In this document: positions 15,006-21,878 of the stretch, piece by piece
Layout: each line of letters begins with the position of its first letter
Numbering within the stretch: the stretch's first letter is position 1
NCBI GenBank assembly: GCA_946479785.1
Contig: CAMLHQ010000054.1
Span: forward strand, 1-21,878
Direction: 5' to 3'
Origin: an uncultured Nitrospira sp.
Lineage (GTDB): Bacteria; Nitrospirota; Nitrospiria; Nitrospirales; Nitrospiraceae
DNA: 21,878 bases
Made by a program: the position numbers and the translations under genes
The notes under the pieces: model-generated
Database searches by the model: none
What the model saw: the letters and a program-made list of their open reading frames with translations, nothing else
Told to the model about the DNA's origin: nothing

Positions 15006-16345
15006 GAAGCAATCTCTTGTCCTACAGCAGATTCCAGCTGAAGGACGTTTCGCTGGTAATTGAATAACGCTTCGATGTAATTTTGCTGAATGGTCCGTGA
15101 GGTCCGGGCTGCATCAAGCAGATCGAGTATGGTCGCCCCTCCACGCTCATAGGCCCGTTCTACAATTGTGAATGTTGCCCGCGCATCATCCAAGACGCCG
15201 CCCACATAAGCCTCCACGAGCCGCCGACTTTGCAGGAGGTTCCGATAGGCCACTTCCACTTCATTCTCAACTAGATTGAGGGCCTTATTCAAGTCTGCTT
15301 CCGCCGTTTGAACGGCCACTTCGGCTTGCCTGATACCGCCTTGGTTCCGATTAAATAAGGGTAAGGGCAATCCGAGGTTCAGAGCCCACTGTTGAGGGTT
15401 ATCCGGTCCCTGCGACCCTTGGATCGCGTAACCTGTTCCTACCGTGACATCCGGCACGCGGTAGGCTTTCGCCAGGCGCAAATCCGCTTCACGTTGCGAA
15501 TGGGTAAAGCGCTTCGAACGGACATCCGGACGCATGTCCATTGCAGTATCCCGCAACTTTCCAATATCAGGGTCGATGCGCCGAAACTCGAGATCCGTCG
15601 TCAACTCCAGGGTCGTCCTCGGCGAAAGCCGAAGCAGCTGGCGCAGGTCGCCGCGAGCCGATTCCGCCTCCTGCAACGACTGGATCACTTGTGATTGGAA
15701 ATCGACCATCTGCAATCTGATCCGGATAAGATCGACCTCTGCAATATAGCCTTTTTTAAACCGGATCGTATTGATGTCGAGAATCCGAGAAAACCGATCA
15801 CGGTTTTCTTCAGCCAAGGCCAACCGCCGTTGAGCAAGCTGCACGCGATAGTAACTGTCCTTCACAGTAAAGCCCAACTGGCGTATGGCATCTTCAAACG
15901 CTGCTTCAGTCGATTGCGTGCCGAATCCGGCGCTTTCAATTCGATAGCCTCGCTTGCCGGCAAGCTCAAACAGCTGCTGCGCTTGGATGAAGAGTTGCCC
16001 GCTGGTGCCAAGGGTTCGACCTTGTGTATATGAACTCAGTGTGCCGATCGACATGACCGGGTTCGGAAACAACTTCGCCGTGATTTGCTGACCCTTACTA
16101 TATTCAATCCCATACTTGGCGATCAGGAGGTCCAGGTTCTGTTGGAGAAACAGCGCCAGTGCATCATTGAGACTGAGCCTAGTCGATTGCTGAGCGGAGG
16201 CGTGCTGTTCAGCCGCCGGAGGGACCGGCGGCGTCGCTGACCACGCCTGAGACAGGGAGAAGGAAAGAATGCCGGCTATGAAGGCGCAACAAGAACGAGC
16301 CGCCCATCGCCTATCGTCCAGAAACACGTATGGTTCCTCGCACAT
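15002..16345 (-). CDS. TolC-family outer membrane efflux channel (CzcC/CusC-like)
   Basis: A 447-residue outer-membrane factor. A signal-like hydrophobic segment (CCAFIAGILSFSLSQAWS) leads to two repeats of long helices and beta strands. Signs of the family are the first-repeat opening LSLNDALALFLQQNLDLLIA, the NPVMSIGTL strand, and the second-repeat LGLPLPLFNRNQGGIRQAE, a hallmark of CzcC-type proteins. It forms the trimeric exit tunnel for the pump. The start at 16345 has no good Shine-Dalgarno, and an in-frame GTG at residue 7 is possible, so the N-terminus is uncertain. It is the first gene of the efflux operon, with a promoter about 64 bases upstream. Confidence 0.9.
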   Translation of the reverse strand: MCEEPYVFLDDRRWAARSCCAFIAGILSFSLSQAWSATPPVPPAAEQHASAQQSTRLSLNDALALFLQQNLDLLIAKYGIEYSKGQQITAKLFPNPVMSIGTLSSYTQGRTLGTSGQLFIQAQQLFELAGKRGYRIESAGFGTQSTEAAFEDAIRQLGFTVKDSYYRVQLAQRRLALAEENRDRFSRILDINTIRFKKGYIAEVDLIRIRLQMVDFQSQVIQSLQEAESARGDLRQLLRLSPRTTLELTTDLEFRRIDPDIGKLRDTAMDMRPDVRSKRFTHSQREADLRLAKAYRVPDVTVGTGYAIQGSQGPDNPQQWALNLGLPLPLFNRNQGGIRQAEVAVQTAEADLNKALNLVENEVEVAYRNLLQSRRLVEAYVGGVLDDARATFTIVERAYERGGATILDLLDAARTSRTIQQNYIEALFNYQRNVLQLESAVGQEIAS

Positions 16346-16408
16346 AACCCATTGCGCGTAGAGGCGATGATGGAACGCACCTCATGATCCCATGGGAAAG
16401 ATAGCTGC

Positions 16409-16436
16409 ATTATACAGTGTCCTACCTATGATGCAA
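16409..16436 (-). promoter_or_regulatory. Sigma-70-type promoter of the RND efflux operon
   Basis: Read on the minus strand, a perfect TATAAT (16409-16414) is preceded after 16 bases by TTGCAT (16431-16436), three of six matches to the -35 consensus. It lies about 64 bases before the channel gene. The 16-base spacer is not the stretched 19-20 base spacer used by MerR-type metal regulators. Confidence 0.6.
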
Positions 16437-16594
16437 ATTATCTCTTACAAAATCAGCACTTAGTCTTTGATTCACCCCTGAAGATCATCGCACCGAAGAA
16501 GATGAGAGACTGAGTTAAGTGAAATGTGGAGGGAGTCAACGGTGTGGAGTTTTTTGCACGGCGCGCAGGTACCAATTATTCAGGTATTGATGAA

Positions 16595-16891
16595 TTACAA
16601 ATCCAGTCCCGGTTTTGAATTCGAGGCGCGCAAATGTTTCCGGACGCGGACCTGTTCGTGGTGTTTCCGCAACAGCTGCTGACGGATGGCGTTCCGATCT
16701 TCGGCGACGATCCGGACCAACCGGTCGACATCTTCGGCATGGTCCCGCACCAGTTCCGAGAGTTTTTGCATTTGAGACTCGAGATGTTCCAAACGCCACA
16801 GGAGAGCGTCTTGAGTCTCGGGTGCGTTCTTTTTCTTCGGCAACACCTCAGGTTTTTTCGCAAGCGACGTCACTAACACATCTTGTTTCAT
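16595..16891 (-). CDS. Small helical hypothetical protein, 98 residues
   Basis: I do not recognise a family. After a basic N-terminal part (SLAKKPEVLPKKKNAPE) the chain becomes one long predicted coiled coil (LLWRLEHLESQMQKLSELVRDHAEDVDRLVRIVAEDRNAIRQQL), then a basic tail. No signal peptide is visible, so it is likely cytoplasmic. Start 16891 is preferred over 16918 because AAGGGG lies five bases before it. It is transcribed divergently from glgC, with 118 bases between the starts. It could be a structural or DNA-binding accessory protein, but nothing in the sequence shows which. Confidence 0.55.
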   Translation of the reverse strand: MKQDVLVTSLAKKPEVLPKKKNAPETQDALLWRLEHLESQMQKLSELVRDHAEDVDRLVRIVAEDRNAIRQQLLRKHHEQVRVRKHLRASNSKPGLDL

Positions 16892-16994
16892 ATCCACCCC
16901 TTCAGCCGAGCGCCTCATTGTTGCTCGACCGTAGTATCATCTGACCCACCATGGAAGTCAACGGATTCGCTTTCTTTCTATTTGTAGGGGGTCC

Positions 16995-17003
16995 TGCTAC
17001 AAT
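16995..17003 (+). promoter_or_regulatory. Extended -10 element immediately before glgC
   Basis: TGCTACAAT fits the extended -10 form TGnTATAAT with one mismatch. It ends six bases before the glgC ATG, so transcription would begin at or next to the start codon. No proper -35 is visible. Confidence 0.4.
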
Positions 17004-17009
17004 CCTGCC

Positions 17010-18254
17010 ATGCAGGACATTTTTACGATGGTGCTGGCCGGTGGGCGCGGAGAACGGCTGCACCCTCTCACAGAACACCGAGCGAAACCGGCGGTGCCGT
17101 TTGGCGGGAAGTACCGCATCATCGATTTCACACTGAGCAATTGCCTCAACTCCGGGCTGCGAAAAGTCGCGGTTTTGATCCAGTACAAATCACATTCGCT
17201 CGACCGTCACATTCGAACCGGCTGGGATGTCTACAACGCCGAACTCGGCGAATTCATCGCCTCGATTCCGCCCCAGCAGCGGATTAGCGAGGAATGGTAC
17301 CGCGGCACCGCCGACGCCGTGTACCAGAACTTGTTTCTACTCGATACCGACCAGGCGGAATACGTGCTGGTGCTGGCCGGCGATCACATTTATAAGATGA
17401 ACTATATGGAAATGTTCCATTGGCTGATCGCCAAGAGCGCAGACGTGGTGGTTGGCGCGATCGACATTCCGATCGAAGAAGCCAGCCGCTTCGGCGTCAT
17501 GAGCGTCGATGAAGATTTCAAAGTGATGGAATTCAACGAGAAACCCGAACAGGCCACCCCTATTCCAGGGGATGCCACCAAAGCCTTCGGGTCAATGGGT
17601 ATTTATCTCTTTCGCGCAAAGAGTCTGCGCGAGGAACTGGCCGCCGACGCCCAGGAAGACACGGCGCACGATTTCGGCCGGAACATCATTCCACGCATGA
17701 TCGCCGCCCGGGCCCGCCGTGTGTACGCGTTCAAATTTCACGACGCGAATAAGAAAGATGTCAAGTACTGGCGCGATATCGGCACACTCGACGCCTATTG
17801 GGAGGCGAATCTCGACCTGGTGGCGGTCGATCCGCTGTTCAATCTATACGATCAGCAGTGGCCGATTCGAACCTATCAAGGCCAGTTTCCTCCGGCAAAG
17901 TTCGTCTTCGCCCAGGATTACCAGGGGGGCCGGATGGGAGTGGCGCTCGATTCGATCGTCTGCGGTGGCTGCATCATCTCCGGCGGCAGAGTGCAAACAT
18001 CGGTCCTCTCTCCCAACGTCCGGGTTCAAGACCATGCCGACGTGCGGGAATCCGTCATCATGGAGAACGTCGTCATCGGCGAGCATTGCCGTATCAAACG
18101 CGCCATCATCGACAAAGACGTCATCATCCCCCCCAAAACCGAAATCGGCTACGATCGCGACGCCGATGCCCAGCGCTTCAAGGTGACGGAGTCCGGTCTT
18201 GTCGTCATCTCAAAGGGAATGAAACTGCATGCCTCCCTCGATTCATCCGGTTGA
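17010..18254 (+). CDS. glgC: Glucose-1-phosphate adenylyltransferase (ADP-glucose pyrophosphorylase)
   Basis: A 414-residue enzyme that makes ADP-glucose from ATP and glucose-1-phosphate, the committed step of glycogen synthesis. The nucleotide loop GGRGERL (11-17), [15 protein letters not shown] (26-40), the WYRGTADAV segment (96-104), [11 protein letters not shown] (122-132) and the FNEKPEQ region are all intact. A left-handed beta-helix typical of the family follows ([20 protein letters not shown] and onward). Length is normal. No Shine-Dalgarno sits at a useful distance from the ATG; an in-frame ATG at 17028 has AGGA ten bases before it, but would remove the first beta strand. The last 26 bases overlap the helicase gene that follows. 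No other glycogen gene is present in the window. Confidence 0.96.
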   Translation: MQDIFTMVLAGGRGERLHPLTEHRAKPAVPFGGKYRIIDFTLSNCLNSGLRKVAVLIQYKSHSLDRHIRTGWDVYNAELGEFIASIPPQQRISEEWYRGTADAVYQNLFLLDTDQAEYVLVLAGDHIYKMNYMEMFHWLIAKSADVVVGAIDIPIEEASRFGVMSVDEDFKVMEFNEKPEQATPIPGDATKAFGSMGIYLFRAKSLREELAADAQEDTAHDFGRNIIPRMIAARARRVYAFKFHDANKKDVKYWRDIGTLDAYWEANLDLVAVDPLFNLYDQQWPIRTYQGQFPPAKFVFAQDYQGGRMGVALDSIVCGGCIISGGRVQTSVLSPNVRVQDHADVRESVIMENVVIGEHCRIKRAIIDKDVIIPPKTEIGYDRDADAQRFKVTESGLVVISKGMKLHASLDSSG

Positions 18255-20088
18255 CCTCGTCGACGCCCTTCGGCAGAAACGCCTGACCCCGGCCATTGTG
18301 TTCTTGACGTCGAGACGCGCCTGCGACGAGGCAATGGAGTCGTTTGACCACTCCCAATCTTTTTTGCCGCCGGCCCGCCAGGAGGCCATTGCCAAAGTCT
18401 TGGAACAGGTGATCACCCAATATCCGAGCATTGCCGAACACGCGCTGATTCCCACGGTTCAGCGCATAGGCGTGGCGGCTCACCATGCAGGCCATCTGCC
18501 TTCATGGAAGATCGCCGTCGAAGAGCTCATGCGGAACGGCTGTCTCGATGCCGTGTTTGCCACCACTACCTTGGCGGCCGGCGTCGATTTTCCCGCCCGT
18601 ACTGTCGTCATTACCCAGTCGAGCATTCGCAAAGCCCGCGACTTCACCGACTTGACAATAGGGGAAGTGCAGCAGATTGCAGGGCGCGCCGGTCGCCGGG
18701 GCAAAGACTTGGTCGGCTTCGCCATCGTCACACCGTCTCCCTATATCGATTTGGGTGTTTTGACCAAGGGATTCACGGGTCATCCTGAAGCGATCAACAG
18801 CCAATTCCTCATCAGCTATCCGATGGTGTTGAATCTTCTCAAGGCCCATCCCCTCGATCAGATGCAATCCATCCTGGCCAAGAGTTTTGCGCAGTTTCAA
18901 CTGAACCAACGCGCCGAAGTCCTCGAGCGCAAACTCGACGACCTGCACCAACAGATGGAGCCCTACGGCCCACGCGTCTGCACCGACTGGATTTCCCAGT
19001 GGCAGCTGTTCGACCAAGTACGCCGCCAGCGGTCACATCGGATCCCAGTCAGAAAACATGAGCCGCCCGAAATTGCCGCGCGCTTCCACTTTTTGACGCC
19101 GGGGCGTATTGCAGGCCTGTCGAAGAACCGCGGCGTGGTACTCAGACAATATCGCAGCAAAGGGCAAAAAAGTCCGATGGTGACCCTGCTGCGTCCTGGA
19201 GGCGCCATCACCGAATGTCCTGCGGCGATTGTGACCGACGTGTTCGACCGGGTGCTCGATTGCGTGGAGGCACCTGTCTATCCATGGTGCACTCCGGACA
19301 GCATCGAGGCCATGCTCAGAGAATTGGAGGATCTTCCAACTCGACTTCCGACACTTCCTATTCTAATCCCAAAGGACCATGAACCGATTCCTGACTCGAT
19401 CGTGCAAACGCTGGGTGATTTCTCTTGTCCAACGTGTCCCTCACGATCCGCCTGCCAGAAAGATCACGCCCACGCGTCGAAGCTTCGCCAAGAGCAACAG
19501 CGCACCATGAAGGCGATCCAAGCCCTTCGGACAAGCCTGTGGCATCGCTTCCAGGAAAAGATCGATACGTTGCAGCATTTCGGCTATCTCTCGACCAGCG
19601 CCCATCTGACTGAGGCCGGTGAATGGGCCAGGCTGATTCGCATCGACCATTCATTGCTCATTACCGAATTGATTCGCGCCGAAGCCTTTACGGGTGCCTC
19701 GCCGGCCCTCCTCGCCGCGGTGATGTCGAGCATCGCCCATGACGACGACCGGCCGGGAGCCTTCCCTCGCATCAGCACAGGACTGGGTTCTTTGTTGGGA
19801 CAGGTGAGAAAATTGGCGGAATCGCTCTCACCCCATGAAGATCCTCCGCTCTTGCGCGCCGATATCGCCGCCGTTACCGAGCAATGGATCGGCAATCCCG
19901 CTCTCACATGGATCGGACTCTGCAAAACAACCACGATGGCTGAAGGCGACATCTATCGCTTGCTTGCGCGCACCTTGGAATTTCTTTCGCAGCTCCATAC
20001 GCTCAGGGAGACGCACCCGGCTTTGGCGGACTGCGCGTCACAAGCGATCGCGATCCTCCGCCGTGGCGTATTAGAGGAATTGCCGTGA
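18229..20088 (+). CDS. Ski2/Mtr4-like helicase, C-terminal half (RecA2, cysteine cluster, DSHCT-like domain)
   Basis: A 619-residue protein holding only the second half of a Ski2-like superfamily 2 helicase. Motif IV region PAIVFLTSRRACD (21-33), HHAGHLP (85-91), motif V ATTTLAAGVDFPA (111-123) and motif VI QIAGRAGRRG (149-158) form the RecA2 domain. A winged-helix/ratchet region follows, then a cysteine cluster (C400, C403, C409) as in actinobacterial HelY-type proteins. The C-terminal LTEAGEWARLIRIDHSLLITE resembles the DSHCT domain of Mtr4. No Walker A or DExH box is present. The ATG at 18229 is the first possible start, because a stop lies nine bases upstream in frame; AAGGGA precedes it. 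The missing N-terminal half is encoded by the next gene, which overlaps it by four bases. The pair probably makes one functional RNA helicase. Confidence 0.88.
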   Translation: MPPSIHPVDLVDALRQKRLTPAIVFLTSRRACDEAMESFDHSQSFLPPARQEAIAKVLEQVITQYPSIAEHALIPTVQRIGVAAHHAGHLPSWKIAVEELMRNGCLDAVFATTTLAAGVDFPARTVVITQSSIRKARDFTDLTIGEVQQIAGRAGRRGKDLVGFAIVTPSPYIDLGVLTKGFTGHPEAINSQFLISYPMVLNLLKAHPLDQMQSILAKSFAQFQLNQRAEVLERKLDDLHQQMEPYGPRVCTDWISQWQLFDQVRRQRSHRIPVRKHEPPEIAARFHFLTPGRIAGLSKNRGVVLRQYRSKGQKSPMVTLLRPGGAITECPAAIVTDVFDRVLDCVEAPVYPWCTPDSIEAMLRELEDLPTRLPTLPILIPKDHEPIPDSIVQTLGDFSCPTCPSRSACQKDHAHASKLRQEQQRTMKAIQALRTSLWHRFQEKIDTLQHFGYLSTSAHLTEAGEWARLIRIDHSLLITELIRAEAFTGASPALLAAVMSSIAHDDDRPGAFPRISTGLGSLLGQVRKLAESLSPHEDPPLLRADIAAVTEQWIGNPALTWIGLCKTTTMAEGDIYRLLARTLEFLSQLHTLRETHPALADCASQAIAILRRGVLEELP

Positions 20089-21152
20089 CAACCGAAGAAC
20101 TCGAACAACTTCTCGTTCGGCAACCAATCGCTCTGCTGCATCGTCTCGCACGTGGACGGGTGCACAGGCATTTTCGCGCAGGCAAGCGACGGTTGATCGA
20201 ACTTCTGCTGCGGCATTCGGCAGAGAATCGCGCCGGATTCGAGTCGGACCTCATGGCACTCATCGCTGAAGGCCAGACTAAGCCGGCCGCACCGTCCGGT
20301 CATCATCGACAGTCGGCTCAACATCCGGGACAAGCCCAGCAAGCACGACGAGCACCACCTGTTCATCACGAACCAGAACATCATGAGGCGGCCGTCACGC
20401 TCGCATCCTGGCTTGAAGGTATCGGCGTGCCTCCTCCACAACCGTTCGTTCCGGATGCATGGCAAGACGATGCGCTGGCGAAACTGCAAACCGGTGACGT
20501 GGTCGTCAGTGTGCCGACGGGAAGCGGAAAGACCTATGTCGCGGTGGAAGCGGCTCGTCGGGCCATGGAAGAAAACCGGACGGTGATTTATACCTCACCG
20601 CTGAAGGCCCTTTCGAATACAAAATTCACCGAGTTCTCTCGCATATTTGGCGGCGACCGCGTCGGGATCTTGACAGGCGATCGTCGCGAGAATGGCCAAG
20701 CGCCTCTGCTGATCATGACCACAGAGATATTGAGAAACCTGCTGTATGATGCAGCTGGCGGCGAAATCGATGTGCGGCTGGATACTTTGGGCCTGGTGAT
20801 TCTGGACGAGTCTCAATATTTAGCCGATCCCGAGCGCGGAGTCGTCTGGGAGGAAACCATCATCTTTTGTCCAACGCAAGCCAGGCTCTTGCTTCTTTCA
20901 GCATCGATCGGCAATCCGCACGATATCGCCGATTGGCTCACATCGATTCGCTCGACTGCCTGCCATCTGATCAAGCACAGCAAACGAACCGTGCCGTTGC
21001 GCGCAGGCTATCTGCACCCTGACGGTAAGCTCACCCCGCTCTTCCGCACGATCGGCATCCCTCATGGTCACGCCGGCCATTGGCACCCGGAAGCCAAACG
21101 GCTCTTCGCCCGCTACGAGGACGAGACCATGCCCTCCGGCCGCCGCCGCTAA
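20085..21152 (+). CDS. Ski2/Mtr4-like helicase, N-terminal half (RecA1 with DESQ box)
   Basis: A 355-residue protein holding only the first RecA domain. After a basic N-terminal region of about 100 residues with a histidine-rich linker (VHHEPEHHE) come the Q motif PFVPDAWQ, Walker A VPTGSGKT (143-150), motif Ia YTSPLKALSNTK (169-180), LTGDRR, motif Ib TTEILRN (212-218), motif II DESQYL (241-246) followed by RGVVWEE, and motif III SASIGN (272-277). The family normally has DEVHYL at motif II; the histidine is replaced by glutamine. Motifs IV to VI are absent and are found in the gene just upstream. The GTG start overlaps the upstream stop (GTGA) and has AGAGGA six bases before it. The C-terminal 40 residues correspond to the linker between the two RecA domains. 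Confidence 0.88.
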   Translation: MTTEELEQLLVRQPIALLHRLARGRVHRHFRAGKRRLIELLLRHSAENRAGFESDLMALIAEGQTKPAAPSGHHRQSAQHPGQAQQARRAPPVHHEPEHHEAAVTLASWLEGIGVPPPQPFVPDAWQDDALAKLQTGDVVVSVPTGSGKTYVAVEAARRAMEENRTVIYTSPLKALSNTKFTEFSRIFGGDRVGILTGDRRENGQAPLLIMTTEILRNLLYDAAGGEIDVRLDTLGLVILDESQYLADPERGVVWEETIIFCPTQARLLLLSASIGNPHDIADWLTSIRSTACHLIKHSKRTVPLRAGYLHPDGKLTPLFRTIGIPHGHAGHWHPEAKRLFARYEDETMPSGRRR

Positions 21153-21208
21153 ATCAGCCTCCTGCCAACTAGCTTTTCACAAGCAGTCGCAGGCTGCTAA
21201 ACAAAGTG

Positions 21209-21878
21209 CTAGAAGGAATAATTCAGGCCGAACGTCAGCCCATGGCGAAAAGATTGGAACTGCGTGAGGGGAAACTCCTGTGAAGGACCGGAAACGTCGT
21301 GAAAGGTGACGTTTCCATCGATCATCCGATTCCACCAGACGCGATACTCGACGTTCGCATAAAAGTTTTTCACAATCATGAAGCGGGCCCCCACATCAGC
21401 ATCGGCGCCAAAGCCATATCCAAACATCGAAATGCTCGGATCTTGACTGAGATCGCTTCGAAGATGGTGAATGTCCTTATTGTCGACGATGCTGATTGGA
21501 ATGAGCGCCACCATCCCTTGCACGCTGAACCGACGCGTGAGACGGTACTCGGTTGCTCCTCCCAACCGGATAGAGTGCCAATTCGTCGTATTGGTAATGA
21601 CGGTGACGGAGCTGCTGAGCGAACTGTTCGGACTGCAAAGCGGTTGGGTGCCGGGCCGGTTGGGATCGAGATCCACCGTTTGACCTGCCGTCGAACAGAT
21701 AATCTGTCCAATACCGTTTGCCGTATAGCGCTGATACCAGTATTGATAGCCGGCAAACAGATCCAGCCAGCCGCGTGAATGAGGAAACTCAAATACGCGG
21801 CGCCCAACATCGGCGTTCAAGTACCACATGCTGTCGCCTTTCAGATCGCTAAAGGTGCGCGATGAAGGCGCTCCACCG
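21209..21878 (-). CDS. Outer-membrane beta-barrel protein, C-terminal part (5' end outside window)
   Basis: At least 222 residues are visible, and the frame is open to the window edge, so the true start lies beyond it. An internal ATG at 21829 is not the start: sixteen upstream codons (GGAPSSRTFSDLKGDS) are in frame without a stop. Alternating hydrophobic strands with aromatic girdles (GWLDLFAGYQYWYQRY, HSIRLGGATEYRLTRRFSV, YANVEYRVWWNRM) and a final LTFGLNYSF ending in phenylalanine are classic signs of an outer-membrane barrel recognised by the BAM complex. The length and the DLFAGYQYW segment recall omptin-like or related barrels, but I see no protease residues to support that. It converges on the helicase genes with 56 bases between the stops. 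Confidence 0.78.
   Translation of the reverse strand, partial: GGAPSSRTFSDLKGDSMWYLNADVGRRVFEFPHSRGWLDLFAGYQYWYQRYTANGIGQIICSTAGQTVDLDPNRPGTQPLCSPNSSLSSSVTVITNTTNWHSIRLGGATEYRLTRRFSVQGMVALIPISIVDNKDIHHLRSDLSQDPSISMFGYGFGADADVGARFMIVKNFYANVEYRVWWNRMIDGNVTFHDVSGPSQEFPLTQFQSFRHGLTFGLNYSF

Noticed and set aside
16409..16436. MerR-type metal-responsive promoter for the efflux operon
   Set aside because: The spacer is 16 bases rather than 19-20, and there is no clear dyad between the hexamers.
16346..16594. Possible small RNA or extra gene in the gap before the efflux operon
   Set aside because: Only the promoter is visible; no open frame with a ribosome binding site and no stable hairpin was found.
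20074..20092. Helicase split explained by a frameshift or sequencing error
   Set aside because: The halves are in reversed order (C-terminal part first), so no single-base change could rejoin them, and the downstream start has its own Shine-Dalgarno.
21183..21197. Possible terminator hairpin between the helicase and barrel genes
   Set aside because: The arms (GCAG/CTGC) are only four bases and are not followed by a T-run.

Overview
The window looks like a chromosomal segment of a Gram-negative bacterium, most likely a Nitrospira-type member of the Nitrospirota. The evidence is moderately high GC, an outer-membrane barrel and a complete tripartite RND efflux system, and the gene content (a sulfur-carrier/cysteine synthase/threonine synthase/JAMM cluster, and glgC beside a Ski2-like helicase). 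The lineage is inferred from gene content, not from a marker gene. I saw no tRNA, rRNA, CRISPR array, insertion sequence or phage gene.

Layout. Positions 1-1248 (minus) hold a tight set: a conserved-looking hypothetical gene, a secreted single-HKD phospholipase-D-like protein, and the N-terminus of an FAD-dependent oxidoreductase that leaves the window. Positions 1399-6457 (plus) form one operon of eight genes with 1-4 base overlaps or short gaps: ThiS-like carrier, cysteine synthase, MoeB/ThiF-type E1, threonine synthase, CysO-like carrier, NIL-domain protein, second MoeB/ThiF-type E1, and JAMM (Mec-type) metallopeptidase. This reads as a protein-thiocarboxylate sulfur relay with two carriers, two activating enzymes and two PLP enzymes sharing one peptidase. 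Both carriers end in Gly-Gly-Arg, so the conjugating diglycine is masked and would have to be exposed by proteolysis. Positions 6563-6889 encode a small secreted protein.

Positions 6923-16345 (minus) carry, in order of transcription, an RND heavy-metal efflux operon (TolC-like, adaptor, CzcA/CusA-type pump), a periplasmic HEAT-repeat protein, peptide deformylase, an MsbA-like ABC exporter, and two small cysteine-rich zinc-ribbon-like proteins. A clear sigma-70-type promoter with a perfect TATAAT lies upstream of the efflux operon. A small helical hypothetical protein (16595-16891, minus) is divergent from glgC.

Positions 17010-21152 (plus) carry glgC and then a Ski2/Mtr4-like helicase in two overlapping genes in inverted order. 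The upstream gene encodes the C-terminal half (RecA2 motifs IV-VI, cysteine cluster, DSHCT-like tail). The downstream gene encodes the N-terminal half (Q motif, Walker A, a DESQ box in place of DEVH, motif III). They overlap by four bases, and both starts have Shine-Dalgarno sequences, so this is a split and permuted helicase rather than a simple frameshift. The window closes with the C-terminal part of an outer-membrane beta-barrel protein (minus).

The two observations most worth following are the double, arginine-capped sulfur-carrier operon and the split, order-swapped helicase.
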